Source of the DNA: Ancylobacter novellus
Lineage (GTDB): Bacteria; Pseudomonadota; Alphaproteobacteria; Rhizobiales; Methylopilaceae
Assembly (NCBI GenBank): GCA_003241695.1
Contig: QFPN01000013.1
Location: forward strand, 23,524-87,523
DNA length: 64,000 bases
Reading direction: 5' to 3'
Below are positions 40,572-49,078 of the stretch, piece by piece; position 1 is the first letter of the stretch; each line of letters begins with the position of its first letter. Made by a program: the position numbers and the translations under genes. Below the pieces are notes generated by a model. That model did not search any database, was not told the DNA's origin, and saw nothing but the letters and a program-made list of their open reading frames with translations.

Positions 40572-40763
40572 GTGGATCGCCCTCGGCCTGACGCTGATTT
40601 CGAGCCGAGAGCCGTAACGCGGCGTGTGCGGCGCCGCAATGTCGACAAAGGACCGATGGGCGCGAGGCCGGGGAGAAGAACGCCGGCGTCGTCAGACGCC
40701 GACGTTCGGCCGGCTCCCACGCACAAGGAAGGGCTCGCTCTACGCGTTTCCTCACGCCAAGGA

Positions 40764-40782
40764 GCGCCGGCGAAACCGGCGC
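40764..40782 (-). terminator. hairpin after the lipoprotein gene
   Basis: GCGCCGG and CCGGCGC flank a 5-base loop, 24 bases past the stop of the lipoprotein gene on the minus strand. A second stem (CGGCGTC/GACGCCG, 40684-40701) lies further on. Neither has a T-tract. The whole gap 40572-40805 (234 bp) holds no gene. Confidence 0.4.
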
Positions 40783-40805
40783 TTCCCGACGCGCGGTTCA
40801 TTGCG

Positions 40806-41492
40806 TCAGCGCGCCGCCGGCGCCGGGACTGCGGCCATCGCGGTGCGGTCCGGCTTCGCCGCCACCGGCGGCCCCTTGGGCTTGGGCGCACTGTTGGGGG
40901 CGGGCTTCGGCGCGGGGCCGACCTTTTCCGCCGGGGCCACGGGAACATGCCGGGTCGGCGGCGTGTAGATCACCGGGTCGTCGCGGTAGAGCACCGGATC
41001 GACGATGGCGCTTCCGAGGGCGTGCCGCAGCGCGGCCTTGGCGAATCCGTCGGCCAGGCGGTCGTCCACCTTTTCCTTGTCCTGCGCCGCCGCGATGATC
41101 GCGCCGGCGATTCCGTTGACCGCGAGACTGTCCACCGCCCCGGCCTCGACCTGACCCTGGACTCGGCCGGAGGCGACGTCGATCACGGCGACCCGGCCGC
41201 CGGCGTAGTTGGCGTCGCCGACGAGCAGCGATAACGCCGGATTCTTGTAGCTGTGCCGCTCGACGACGATGCGCACCTCCTTCGCGGCGCCAGCCTGTCC
41301 GAAGCGGGCCGCGTACTGCATGGTCTTCGCCTTGAGCCTCTCGGTGAAGGCCGCAGACGAAACTCCGGGCGCGGTTGAAACCTGAACCTTGCTGATATGG
41401 GCGGTTTCGCCGGGCGGAACGATGCCGGCCTGATGAGCGCACGCGGCGAGCGGCAGCGTCGCGGCGAGAATAAGCAGGCGGGAGATACGCAT
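40806..41492 (-). CDS. outer-membrane-type lipoprotein, DUF4410-like
   Basis: The 228-residue protein starts at the ATG at 41492 with signal MRISRLLILAATLPLAAC, a lipobox LAAC. The mature domain (about 25-165) has alternating beta-like segments such as HISKVQVSTAPGV, EVRIVVERHSYKN and YAGGRVAVIDVASGRVQG. They resemble the DUF4410 group of small lipoproteins, but I hold that loosely. The C-terminal 50 residues are Pro/Ala/Lys-rich (PAPKPAPNSAPKPKG), likely unstructured. No partner gene is evident. Confidence 0.65.
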   Translation of the reverse strand: MRISRLLILAATLPLAACAHQAGIVPPGETAHISKVQVSTAPGVSSAAFTERLKAKTMQYAARFGQAGAAKEVRIVVERHSYKNPALSLLVGDANYAGGRVAVIDVASGRVQGQVEAGAVDSLAVNGIAGAIIAAAQDKEKVDDRLADGFAKAALRHALGSAIVDPVLYRDDPVIYTPPTRHVPVAPAEKVGPAPKPAPNSAPKPKGPPVAAKPDRTAMAAVPAPAAR

Positions 41493-41646
41493 GCGAGCGA
41501 TCTTTCGGGCCGGAGTTAAGCGCCTGATAACCACTCCGTGAAGCCGACTCGCATATCAGGAAAACTACTTATCCGAACAATGAGGCCGCGAACTGTCTCC
41601 CGGCTGCAACTCGGGAGCGAACCGGGCGCCGCGAGCGCGTCCACGC

Positions 41647-42384
41647 TCAGCCCCGCGCCAGAACGATCATTTGGGCCGCCGCGCGCATCTCGATCTCGCG
41701 CGCCGTCCTGCGGGCGGCGGCCTCGTGATCGTAGCCCCAGAGTTCGGCGTTCCAGTCCTCGTCGACATTCGCGGCCGCCCAGGCGGCGTCAACGTCGAGC
41801 GCGCCGCGCAGCACCGCAAGCGCGATCAGCGCCGAGCCCGTGAGGGTGGTGAGCACGTTGAGCGCGGTCAGCGTGAAAACATCGTCGCGGGGGATGACCG
41901 CGCCGACCGCCTCGAGCGCCTCGTCCGGCTGACCGACGAACACCACCCCCTCGGCCAGCAGGAAGCGGGCCTTGAGCGCGTCGCGGGCGAAGCCGAGAAC
42001 CGGGTCCCAGTGTAGGCTCTGTTTCGCGACGAGGCGCTCGGGATGCTCGGCGCGATAACAGACGAGGTCGCTGCCGGCGTATTTCACGATCTCGGCCGCC
42101 ACCTCGTCACGGGCGCGCGCGACGCCGTCGATCGCGACATTGGCGATCCGGGTGAGCGGCATGGTGGCCGGATCGATGGTTTCGCCCTGCGCGTTCCATT
42201 CGGCCGCAACCGCCGCGCCGAGCGCTTCGGTCGGGAGGACGAGCGGCTCGCGCGCGGGGGTGCGCGTCGGGCGCCCGTCGAGCGTGATCGCGAAACCGCC
42301 TTTTTCGGCAACGGCTTCGGCATGTTTATAGAACCGCTTCGGTAAAGCGGGCTTCTGGGCGAGGCCTTCGGGTTTCTGGCTCAT
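41647..42384 (-). CDS. ATP12-family chaperone for F1-ATPase assembly
   Basis: The 245-residue protein matches ATP12, the mitochondrial and alphaproteobacterial chaperone that binds the alpha subunit of F1-ATPase before assembly. Recognisable stretches are KRFYKHAEAVAEKGGFAITLDGRPTRTP-like at the start, LVLPTEALGAAVAAEWNAQG, YAGSDLVCYRAEHPERL and WDPVLGFARD. The ATG overlaps the stop of the HAD gene (ATGA). It is the last gene of a coupled series beginning at rarA. Confidence 0.93.
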   Translation of the reverse strand: MSQKPEGLAQKPALPKRFYKHAEAVAEKGGFAITLDGRPTRTPAREPLVLPTEALGAAVAAEWNAQGETIDPATMPLTRIANVAIDGVARARDEVAAEIVKYAGSDLVCYRAEHPERLVAKQSLHWDPVLGFARDALKARFLLAEGVVFVGQPDEALEAVGAVIPRDDVFTLTALNVLTTLTGSALIALAVLRGALDVDAAWAAANVDEDWNAELWGYDHEAAARRTAREIEMRAAAQMIVLARG

Positions 42385-43067
42385 GCTGCATCCGCCGGAT
42401 CGGCGAGGCCGAGCGCGGCCTCAAGTTCGTCGAAGGAGGAAAGCACGCGCTCCGCGCCGGCGGCGAGAAGACGCTCGGACGGATGATAGCCCCAGGAGAC
42501 GCCGATCGACCGTGCGCCGGCGGACCGGCCCATCGCCATGTCGAAGGTGGTGTCGCCGACCATCACCGCATCCTCGGGCCGCATGCCGGCCTCGACGCAG
42601 GCCTGCAGGACCATCGCCGGATGCGGCTTCGACGGCGCGTCGTCGGCCGACTGGGTCGAGACGAAGCGGTCGTGATAGCCGAAACGATCGAGGAACCGTT
42701 CGACGCCGCGGCGGGAATTGCCGGTCGCGAGCGCGAGCAGCACGTCGCTGCGGGCGGAAAGACGGTCGATGATCTCCGCCGCGCCGGAATAGAGCGCCGA
42801 CTCGTCGGCTCCCTGCGTCAGGCTTTCGCGAAAAATGGTCTTGAACGCACGCCCGATCGCCTCGCGCGGATGGCCGGGCGCCTCGCGCGAAAGCTCGGAC
42901 ACCGCCTCCGCGACCGAGAGCCCGACGACCGACAGGATCTGCTCGCGGGTCGGCGGCTCGAAGCCGTGGCTCTCATAAGCCTCGCGCATCGAGCCGACGA
43001 TCGCCCGCTGGCTGTCGATCAAGGTGCCGTCGACGTCGAACACCACGAGAAGTTTTGGCGCGGTCAT
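42381..43067 (-). CDS. HAD-family phosphatase (phosphoglycolate phosphatase-like)
   Basis: The 228-residue HAD hydrolase starts MTAPKLLVVFDVDGTLIDSQ at 43067. FDVDGT holds the nucleophile Asp and the acid Asp. A helical cap (about 20-90), ALATGNSRRGVERF (motif II), SKPHPAMVLQACVEAG (motif III Lys) and VGDTTFDMAMGRSAGA (motif IV acids) follow. Relatives include Gph and PpaX; the natural substrate is uncertain. The longer open frame to 43103 lacks a family-like N terminus. It sits between rluC and the ATP12 gene. Confidence 0.9.
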   Translation of the reverse strand: MTAPKLLVVFDVDGTLIDSQRAIVGSMREAYESHGFEPPTREQILSVVGLSVAEAVSELSREAPGHPREAIGRAFKTIFRESLTQGADESALYSGAAEIIDRLSARSDVLLALATGNSRRGVERFLDRFGYHDRFVSTQSADDAPSKPHPAMVLQACVEAGMRPEDAVMVGDTTFDMAMGRSAGARSIGVSWGYHPSERLLAAGAERVLSSFDELEAALGLADPADAA

Positions 43068-43116
43068 GGACCGATGGGTAAGCCGCCCGGCCCCCGCGCA
43101 CAAGCGCGGCGGCGCC

Positions 43117-44343
43117 TCACTCCTCGGGGGCCTCCACGATCGGGTCGTAGCGGTCGGCGTCGAAGCCCAGCAGGTTCCAGCTCTGCAGCATGTGCGGCGG
43201 CAGCGGCGCCGAAACGTCGAGCACGTCGCCCGACGGCAGCGGCAGCACCAGCCGACGGGCGAGCAAATGCAGGCGGTTCTGCACGCCGCCCGGAAGCTGC
43301 CAGTTCTCGATGTCGAAATACTTCGGGTCGCCGACGATCGGATGGCCGATATGGGCGCAATGGGCGCGAAGCTGGTGCGTGCGGCCCGTCACCGGCTTCA
43401 ACGACAGCCAGGACAGCTTCTGCGCCGCATGCTCGACGACGGCGTAGTAGGTGAGCGCGTGGGACGCGCCGTCGTCGCCGTGCTCGGCCACCACCATGCG
43501 CTCGCCTTCCGGCCCGTCGCCCTCGCCTTTCGCGAGATAGGTCGAGATCCGCCCCTGGCGCACGCGCGGGACGCCCGGAACCAGCGCCCAGTAGACTTTT
43601 CGGGCGTAGCGCGAGCGGAAGGCGCGGGCGAGCTCGGACGCCGCGAGCCGCGTCTTCGCAACCACCAGCACGCCGGCCGTATCCTTGTCGATGCGGTGGA
43701 CGAGGCGGGGCTTCTGGCCCTGCGCGTCGGCCAGCGAGGCCAGCATGCCGTCGACGTGCCGGGTGATCCCTGAGCCGCCCTGCACCGCGAGCCCCATGGG
43801 CTTGTTGAGCACGATGACGTCGCGGTCCTCGTGGATGGTCATGTCGCGAAGCTCCTTCGCGTCGCGGTCGTCCTTGGCGGGACGGCGGACGGCGGGCGCG
43901 GCGGGGCGGTCCTCGTCCCCTTCGTCCTTGAGGGGCGGCACCCGCACGGTCATGCCTGCGGAGAGACGCGTCGCGGTCTTGGCGCGCGCGCCGTCGACGC
44001 GGATCTGGCCGGTGCGGCAGAGCTTCTGGAGATGGCCGAAGGCCAGCGCCGGAAACCGCTCCTTGAACCAGCGGTCGAGCCGAAGCCCCTCCTCCGCCTC
44101 GCGCACGGGGATCGACTGCACGCCGGCCGACTTGCCGGGGAGCGCAGGTAGCGCCTTGGGCGCGGGCGCCTCGGCGGCGGCGGGACGCGGTCGCGCCGGG
44201 GCGTTCTGCGGCGCCCGGAAGGCGGCGCTCGCCGCGGCTTTCGAGGCGGCGCGCGTCGGCTTGCCGTCGGAGCGACGTCCGGCGGGCACGGGGCGGCCTT
44301 TCGGCGATGCGGGCTTCCTGCCGCGGGGCGGGCGGGCGGACAT
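43117..44343 (-). CDS. rluC: ribosomal large subunit pseudouridine synthase (RluC/RluD type)
   Basis: The 408-residue protein converts specific uridines of 23S rRNA into pseudouridine. The first 100 residues are a basic, low-complexity Ala/Pro/Arg/Lys tract (SARPPRGRKPASPKGRP). An S4-like domain (about 90-170) then precedes the catalytic domain, where HRIDKDTAGVLVVAK carries the catalytic Asp, and LKPVTGRTHQLRAHCAHIGHPIVGD closes the active site. I chose the ATG at 44343. The extension is longer than in E. coli, but such tails are known in alphaproteobacteria. It follows crcB by 35 bases. Confidence 0.92.
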   Translation of the reverse strand: MSARPPRGRKPASPKGRPVPAGRRSDGKPTRAASKAAASAAFRAPQNAPARPRPAAAEAPAPKALPALPGKSAGVQSIPVREAEEGLRLDRWFKERFPALAFGHLQKLCRTGQIRVDGARAKTATRLSAGMTVRVPPLKDEGDEDRPAAPAVRRPAKDDRDAKELRDMTIHEDRDVIVLNKPMGLAVQGGSGITRHVDGMLASLADAQGQKPRLVHRIDKDTAGVLVVAKTRLAASELARAFRSRYARKVYWALVPGVPRVRQGRISTYLAKGEGDGPEGERMVVAEHGDDGASHALTYYAVVEHAAQKLSWLSLKPVTGRTHQLRAHCAHIGHPIVGDPKYFDIENWQLPGGVQNRLHLLARRLVLPLPSGDVLDVSAPLPPHMLQSWNLLGFDADRYDPIVEAPEE

Positions 44344-44378
44344 GGGTTCGAACTCTGAAGGGCCGGGAGACAGAACCC

Positions 44379-44753
44379 TTAGCCCAGCGCGCGCCCGAGC
44401 GCGAGGCCCGCGACGAGGGCGCCGATCGACAGCGCGACCGAGGCCGCCACATAAAGCGCCGCCGTGGCCGCCTCGCCCCGCTCCCACAGCGTCATCGTGT
44501 CGAGCGAAAAGGCCGAGAAGGTCGTGAAGCCGCCGAGGACGCCGGTCAGGAGGAACACCCGCAGCTCGTTCGACCCGCCCCTCAGGGCGATGAGCGCGGC
44601 GAGCAGCCCCATGACGAAGCCGCCGAAGACGTTCACGGTCAGCGTGCCCCAGGGAAACAGCGGCCCGAACAGCCGCGTCGTCCAGACGTTGACGCTATAG
44701 CGGGCAACCGAACCGAGAGCGCCGCCGAGCGCCACGAGAACAACCGGCATCAT
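44379..44753 (-). CDS. crcB: fluoride efflux channel CrcB/Fluc
   Basis: CrcB is a small dual-topology fluoride channel of the inner membrane that protects against fluoride. The 124-residue protein has four hydrophobic helices, the conserved GGALGSVARYSVN at the start, the pore region GTLTVNVFGGFVMG and the motif TGVLGGFTTFSAFSLD, whose Phe residues line the fluoride path. Its ATG overlaps the toxin stop (ATGA), so it is translationally coupled to the toxin gene. No fluoride riboswitch precedes it. Confidence 0.95.
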   Translation of the reverse strand: MMPVVLVALGGALGSVARYSVNVWTTRLFGPLFPWGTLTVNVFGGFVMGLLAALIALRGGSNELRVFLLTGVLGGFTTFSAFSLDTMTLWERGEAATAALYVAASVALSIGALVAGLALGRALG

Positions 44754-45040
44754 GGGCGGCTCCGGACGGATGGGTGGCGGGCGGCGTGGAAGACGCCGAG
44801 GATCATGATGCGGTTCCCCGAAACACGGTAGGTCACGACGTAAGGGAAGCCTGCGACGGTGGACTGATAAAGATCAGGCTCGCGAAGCAGAGGCGAGGAA
44901 TATGGATAGTCCGCGAGGCGCGCCTTCACGGCTGCGACCGCGTTGAGGAAATCATCCGCCGACCGACGACGGCGCGCCGCAATGTAGACGTGGATTTCGT
45001 CGATCTGCCGCAAGGCGCGCCGAGCGACGACGACCCTCAC
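44750..45040 (-). CDS. RelE/ParE-family toxin
   Basis: The 96-residue protein has the RelE/ParE pattern: VVVARRALRQIDEIHVYIAARR at the start (helix pair), FLNAVAAVKARLADYP, LYQSTVAGFPYVVTYRVSG and the terminal strand IMILGVFHAARHP, where the last Arg and His residues fit ParE/RelE relatives. ParE toxins poison DNA gyrase; RelE toxins cut mRNA on the ribosome. I cannot tell which applies. The GTG start overlaps the antitoxin stop (GTGA), as usual for type II pairs, and the pair is embedded between rarA and crcB. Confidence 0.85.
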   Translation of the reverse strand: MRVVVARRALRQIDEIHVYIAARRRRSADDFLNAVAAVKARLADYPYSSPLLREPDLYQSTVAGFPYVVTYRVSGNRIMILGVFHAARHPSVRSRP

Positions 45041-45267
45041 GAACGGGCGCGCGAAAAAAAGGCTTCAACTTCCTCGTCTGTGGCCCAGTCGTCTTCCGCA
45101 ATGGCCGCGTCCACTTCCGCCCATTGCTCTGGCGTGAGCTGATAGACGCCCTCGGCGAGCAGCCGGTCGCTCTCGGCGACGTCGAGCAGCATCCGGGCGA
45201 GTTCGTTCTGTCTGTCGTCCGGGAGCTTTGAAAGCTCCTCGAAAGCTTTGACCAGCAGTTCCGTCAC
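45037..45267 (-). CDS. antitoxin of the RelE/ParE pair
   Basis: The 76-residue acidic protein (VTELLVKAFEELSKLP at the start, many Glu and Asp) lies directly upstream of the toxin, overlapping it by four bases. It is alpha-helical and resembles addiction-module antitoxins of the RelE/ParE type. I prefer the GTG at 45267, which has GAGGA 7 bases upstream. A GTG at 45330, overlapping the rarA stop, is also in frame and would add 21 residues. It should neutralise the toxin and may autoregulate the operon. Confidence 0.75.
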   Translation of the reverse strand: MTELLVKAFEELSKLPDDRQNELARMLLDVAESDRLLAEGVYQLTPEQWAEVDAAIAEDDWATDEEVEAFFSRARS

Positions 45268-45326
45268 CGGGCCGTCCTCGATCTCAGACGCCGGAAGGCT
45301 ACACCCGGACCGTCTCGCGCGCCACG

Positions 45327-46631
45327 TCACCCCCGCTCGCTTCTCAGCTTCGCCCAGTAGTCGAGCCGCTTCCTGAGCTCGCGCTCGAAGCCGCGGTCGG
45401 GCGGGTCGTAGAAGACCTGCCGGCCCATCGCCTCGGGGAAGTAGTCCTGCCCCGAAAAGGCGTCGGGCGCGTCGTGGTCATAGGCGTAGCCGGCGCCATA
45501 GCCCTCGCTTTTCATGAGCTTCGTCGGCGCGTTGAGGATGTGCTTCGGCGGCAGCAGCGAGCCGTGCTCCGCCGCCGCCGCCCGCGCGCGCTTGTAGGCG
45601 ACGTATACCGCGTTCGACTTCGGCGCGGTCGCGAGATGGACCACGCATTCGGCGAGCGCGAGTTCGCCCTCGGGCGATCCCAGCTGCTCGAAGGCGTCGC
45701 GCGCCGCGATCGCGACCACGAGCGCCTGCGGATCGGCGAGGCCGATGTCCTCCGACGCCATGCGGATCAACCGGCGGGCCAGGAAGAGCGGGTCCTCGCC
45801 TCCGTCCAGCATGCGGGCGAACCAGTAGAGCGCGGCGTTGGGATCCGAGCCGCGCACTGACTTGTGCAGCGCCGAGATAAGGTTGTAGTGGCCGTCGGCC
45901 GACTTGTCGTAGATCGGCGCGCGCCGCTGGACGACGTCCTGCACGCGCTCCGCGTCGAAGACCTCGCCCTTGCGGGCCGCGCGCCAGATCTCCTCCGACA
46001 GCGTCAGCGCCGCGCGGCCGTCGCCGTCCGCCATCCGGATCAGCGCCGCCCTCGCCTCCTCGTCGAGGGGAAGCGCCCTGCCCTCGATCGCCTCGGCGCG
46101 CGCGAGGAGCTTCTCGATCGCGTCCGAATCGAGCGAGCGGAACACCAGCACCCGCGCCCGCGACAGCAGCGCGGCGTTGAGGGCGAAGGACGGATTCTCC
46201 GTCGTCGCGCCGACGAGCGTGACAGTGCCGTCCTCCATCACCGGCAGGAAGCTGTCCTGCTGGGCCTTGTTGAAGCGGTGGATCTCGTCGACGAACAGCA
46301 GCGTGCCGCGCCCGGTCATGCGGCGCGCGCGGGCGGCGTCGAACGCCTTCTTGAGATCGGCGACGCCGGTGAAGATCGCCGAGATCGGCTCGAAGGCGAG
46401 GTTCGTGGCGTCGGCGAGCAGGCGGCCCACGGTGGTCTTGCCGGTGCCGGGCGGCCCCCAGAAGATCAGGCTGCCGAGCGAACCCGCCTCGACGAGCCGC
46501 CCAAGCGCACCGTCGGACCCGAGCAGATGCTCCTGGCCGATGACCTCGTCGAGCGACTTCGGCCGCAGCCGATCGGCGAGCGGCCGGGGCGCGTCGCGGT
46601 CCATGCCGGCGGCTTCGAACAGGTTGGTCAT
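45327..46631 (-). CDS. rarA: replication-associated AAA+ ATPase RarA (MgsA)
   Basis: RarA is an AAA+ clamp-loader-like ATPase that acts at stalled replication forks. The 434-residue protein begins MTNLFEAAGMDRDAPRPLADRLRP at 46631. It has Walker A WGPPGTGKTT, Walker B VDEIHRFNKAQQD, the sensor segment TTENPSFALNAALLSRARV and the C-terminal helical domain (from about 230) with SALHKSVRGSDPNAALYW and YDHDAPDAFSGQDYFP. The open frame to 46775 crosses a repeat and is not used. Confidence 0.95.
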   Translation of the reverse strand: MTNLFEAAGMDRDAPRPLADRLRPKSLDEVIGQEHLLGSDGALGRLVEAGSLGSLIFWGPPGTGKTTVGRLLADATNLAFEPISAIFTGVADLKKAFDAARARRMTGRGTLLFVDEIHRFNKAQQDSFLPVMEDGTVTLVGATTENPSFALNAALLSRARVLVFRSLDSDAIEKLLARAEAIEGRALPLDEEARAALIRMADGDGRAALTLSEEIWRAARKGEVFDAERVQDVVQRRAPIYDKSADGHYNLISALHKSVRGSDPNAALYWFARMLDGGEDPLFLARRLIRMASEDIGLADPQALVVAIAARDAFEQLGSPEGELALAECVVHLATAPKSNAVYVAYKRARAAAAEHGSLLPPKHILNAPTKLMKSEGYGAGYAYDHDAPDAFSGQDYFPEAMGRQVFYDPPDRGFERELRKRLDYWAKLRSERG

Positions 46632-46683
46632 CGCCGTTCCATCGGGACTTCGAAACCGGGAAGTCACGCGCTTGCGCAGAGCT

Positions 46684-46788
46684 CCACGATCAAGTCGTGG
46701 ATACCCGCCTTCGGCGGGCATGACGAGCGGAAGCGCCGGATCCTCCGCCGTCATGCCCGAGCCTGCCTCGGGCATCCACGACTTTCTT
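46684..46788. repeat. intergenic palindromic repeat, family B, copy 2
   Basis: The halves AAGTCGTGGATACCCGCC...GGCGGGCATGACGAGCG and CGTCATGCCCGAG...CTCGGGCATCCACGACTT match copy 1 (13775-13869), but the halves are swapped in order. It lies between degP and rarA. A partial copy of one half (CGTCATGCCCGGGCG) is at about 30139. Confidence 0.7.
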
Positions 46789-46831
46789 CAGCTCCGGTCG
46801 TCGGCGATTCCCTGAGGCCTGCCGGAAAGGA

Positions 46832-48238
46832 TCAGAACACGCTCGTCACGAGCTGCCCGTCGCGTTCGATGGTCACCTTCCAGTAGCCGGAGCGGTAGGA
46901 AGAAGCGGAGCGTTCGAGTTCGCGGGTGCTGGCGATCTTCGCGTCGTTCACCTGACGCACCACGTCGCCTTTCTGGAAGCCGAGCCGCTCCGCGATCGAG
47001 CCGCTTGCGACCTCGACAACCGCGACGCCGCGCAGCCCCGAGCTGACCGCCATCTCCTCCGCGACCGCCGGCGAGAGATTGACCACGGTCGCTCCGGCGA
47101 ACGGCGTCTCGCCGCCGATGGTCCGCTGGTCGCGCGCAGGAGTTTCGGGAGCCGCCGCGAGCTCGACCTTGACGTCGCGCGGCTTGCCCTGGCGCTGCAC
47201 CGTGACGGTCGTCTCGCCGCCCACGGGACGGGTCGCGAAGCGGAACGAGAAGTTTTCCACGTCGTCGACCGGGCGGCCGTCGACCGCCGTGACGAGGTCT
47301 CCCGACTCGATCCCCGCCTTCGCCGCCGGCGAGCCATTGGCGACCCCCGCCACCAGCGCGCCGCCGGGATGCTTCAGCCCGAGGCTGTCGGCGATCTCGA
47401 CCGTCACGTTCTGGAGGTCCGCCCCGAACCAGGGCCGCGTCACCGATTTCGAGCCGGCGCGGGCCGAGGACACCACCGCCTGCACCATGTTCGACGGAAT
47501 CGCGAAGCCGATGCCGACCGAACCGCCCGATTGGGAGAAGATCGCGGTGTTGATGCCGGCGAGCTTGCCGTCGAGGTCCACCAGCGCGCCGCCGGAATTG
47601 CCGGGATTGATCGCGGCGTCGGTCTGGATGAAGGACGAGATGTCGCCGACGCCGACCTGCGTGCGGGCGAGCGCCGAGACGATGCCCGACGTCACCGTCT
47701 GCCCGACGCCGAACGGGTTGCCGATCGCGAGCACGAGGTCGCCGGTCTGCAGCGCGTCGGAATCGGCGAAGGGCAGCCACGGAAACTTCTGCTTGCCGTC
47801 GCCGATCTTCAGCACCGCGAGGTCAGTGCGCTTGTCGGTCAGGATCAGCTTCGCCTCGAACTCCCGCTTGTCGGAGAGCGCGACGCGCAGTTCAGTCATT
47901 CCGTCAATGACGTGGTTGTTCGTCACGACGAGTCCGTCATCCGAGACGATCGCGCCGGAGCCGAGCGAGCGCTGGGTGCGGTCCTGCCCGAACTGGCTGC
48001 GATCGCCGAAGAACTGCCGGAAGAAGGGATCGTCGAGCAGCGGATTGCGCCGACGCTGCTCGACGCGGCTCGCATAGATGTTCACGACCGCGGGCGTCGC
48101 CTGCGCCACGACCGGCGCGAAAGAGAGCTTTATCTCCTGCCGGGTTTCGGGAAGGCGGCGCTCGTCCTGCGCTGCGGCGGGACCGCTCGCGAACAGGGCC
48201 GTGATCGCTGCTCCGAAGATGGCGCCGGCAAGCCGCAT
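46832..48238 (-). CDS. degP: periplasmic Do-family serine protease (DegP/HtrA)
   Basis: The 468-residue protein has a signal peptide (residues 1-26, ending AAAQD). The trypsin-like domain has the triad His in VVTNNHVIDG, Asp in RTDLAVLK and Ser in PGNSGGALVDLDG. Two PDZ domains (about 255-350 and 380-460) follow. DegP degrades and refolds misfolded envelope proteins under heat and envelope stress. The ATG at 48238 follows GAGGAG; longer in-frame starts are weaker. Its position beside the ribosomal cluster is common in Hyphomicrobiales. Confidence 0.95.
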   Translation of the reverse strand: MRLAGAIFGAAITALFASGPAAAQDERRLPETRQEIKLSFAPVVAQATPAVVNIYASRVEQRRRNPLLDDPFFRQFFGDRSQFGQDRTQRSLGSGAIVSDDGLVVTNNHVIDGMTELRVALSDKREFEAKLILTDKRTDLAVLKIGDGKQKFPWLPFADSDALQTGDLVLAIGNPFGVGQTVTSGIVSALARTQVGVGDISSFIQTDAAINPGNSGGALVDLDGKLAGINTAIFSQSGGSVGIGFAIPSNMVQAVVSSARAGSKSVTRPWFGADLQNVTVEIADSLGLKHPGGALVAGVANGSPAAKAGIESGDLVTAVDGRPVDDVENFSFRFATRPVGGETTVTVQRQGKPRDVKVELAAAPETPARDQRTIGGETPFAGATVVNLSPAVAEEMAVSSGLRGVAVVEVASGSIAERLGFQKGDVVRQVNDAKIASTRELERSASSYRSGYWKVTIERDGQLVTSVF

Positions 48239-48343
48239 GGATCGAACTCCTCGCATCGCGCGGAACACGCCGCCCGCCACGTGGTCTTGGTTCGGCTTGA
48301 CCGGACCATCCGCCTGCGGCGTAGCGCTTTACGCTAAGGTTGG

Positions 48344-48366
48344 GTCCTCCGGTCAAACCGGAGGAC
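48344..48366. promoter_or_regulatory. perfect inverted repeat in the degP / small membrane protein divergent region
   Basis: GTCCTCCGGT-CAA-ACCGGAGGAC is a perfect 10-bp inverted repeat with a 3-base spacer, 48 bases upstream of the ATG at 48414. The short loop argues for a protein-binding operator rather than an RNA hairpin, but either is possible. Confidence 0.45.
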
Positions 48367-48413
48367 GACGCCTCATATGGCGAGCGCGCTCTTTGGGAAA
48401 AGGAAGGCCACGC

Positions 48414-48602
48414 ATGAAAACCATTCTGCTCATCGTCGGTCTGCTGCTCGTCGCATCCGGCGGCCTCTGGTTCCTGCAGGGGCTCGGGATCGTGACCTGG
48501 CCGCAGGAAAGCTTCATGATCGCTCAGACGCAATGGGCCTGGTATGGCGGCGCGACCGCGCTCATTGGGCTCGCGCTGGTGGTATGGTCGCGGAAGAGTT
48601 GA
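48414..48602 (+). CDS. 62-residue two-span membrane protein
   Basis: The ATG at 48414 has GGAAGG upstream and opens MKTILLIVGLLLVASGGLWFL, a hydrophobic helix. A short polar loop (PQESFMIAQTQWAW) and a second helix (YGGATALIGLALVVWSRKS) follow. It resembles small membrane proteins of many Hyphomicrobiales, for which I know no function. The next gene starts 4 bases after its stop, suggesting an operon. A perfect inverted repeat precedes it. Confidence 0.75.
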   Translation: MKTILLIVGLLLVASGGLWFLQGLGIVTWPQESFMIAQTQWAWYGGATALIGLALVVWSRKS

Positions 48603-48606
48603 GGAC

Positions 48607-49050
48607 ATGACCATAACTCTTCCCGCCTCGGTGGACGCCGAGCCGACAGACGACGCGGGGGAGAACGTCATCGGCGGCCTTCCGGACATCGAAGGGCGAC
48701 GATGCGAAGCCTTCATCTGCCAAGGCTTCGTCTTTCACGATGAACCCGTGGAAGACGCTGGCCGCATCTATGTGCGGTTCGAGCGGAATTGGCGCGACCT
48801 CACCATCGACTGCGGCGTCGTTTTATGGCGCGAAGCCACGGGTGCTCCCGAACCTTGGGCCGTGGAGGAAGAGGGCTGGAAATATCCACATGTGAACGTT
48901 GGCGAGCGGGCCGGCGTAATCGGCAGCCGTCTCGAAGAGTTGCGGACCGAAAGCACGCCTACCGGCGCGACCATCACTTTCTCATTCGAGAACGGGCGAA
49001 AGATCGTCATTCATAACCAGGACGACCGGTCGACATTTCGGATCGCGTGA
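48607..49050 (+). CDS. hypothetical protein (147 residues)
   Basis: The ATG at 48607 has GAGG directly upstream. The protein has an acidic, soluble character with a recognisable beta-rich core: RCEAFICQGFVFHDEPVEDAGRI-like, RFERNWRDLTIDCGVVLW and ATITFSFENGRKIVIHNQDD. I recognise no family and see no signal or membrane segment. It follows the small membrane protein closely and precedes a palindromic repeat. Confidence 0.6.
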   Translation: MTITLPASVDAEPTDDAGENVIGGLPDIEGRRCEAFICQGFVFHDEPVEDAGRIYVRFERNWRDLTIDCGVVLWREATGAPEPWAVEEEGWKYPHVNVGERAGVIGSRLEELRTESTPTGATITFSFENGRKIVIHNQDDRSTFRIA

Positions 49051-49078
49051 ATGCCGCCCGCTCGAACTGGATCACCGC

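Noticed and set aside
44754..44774. Fluoride riboswitch before crcB
   Set aside because: crcB is translationally coupled to the upstream toxin gene, and no leader exists in which the fold could lie.
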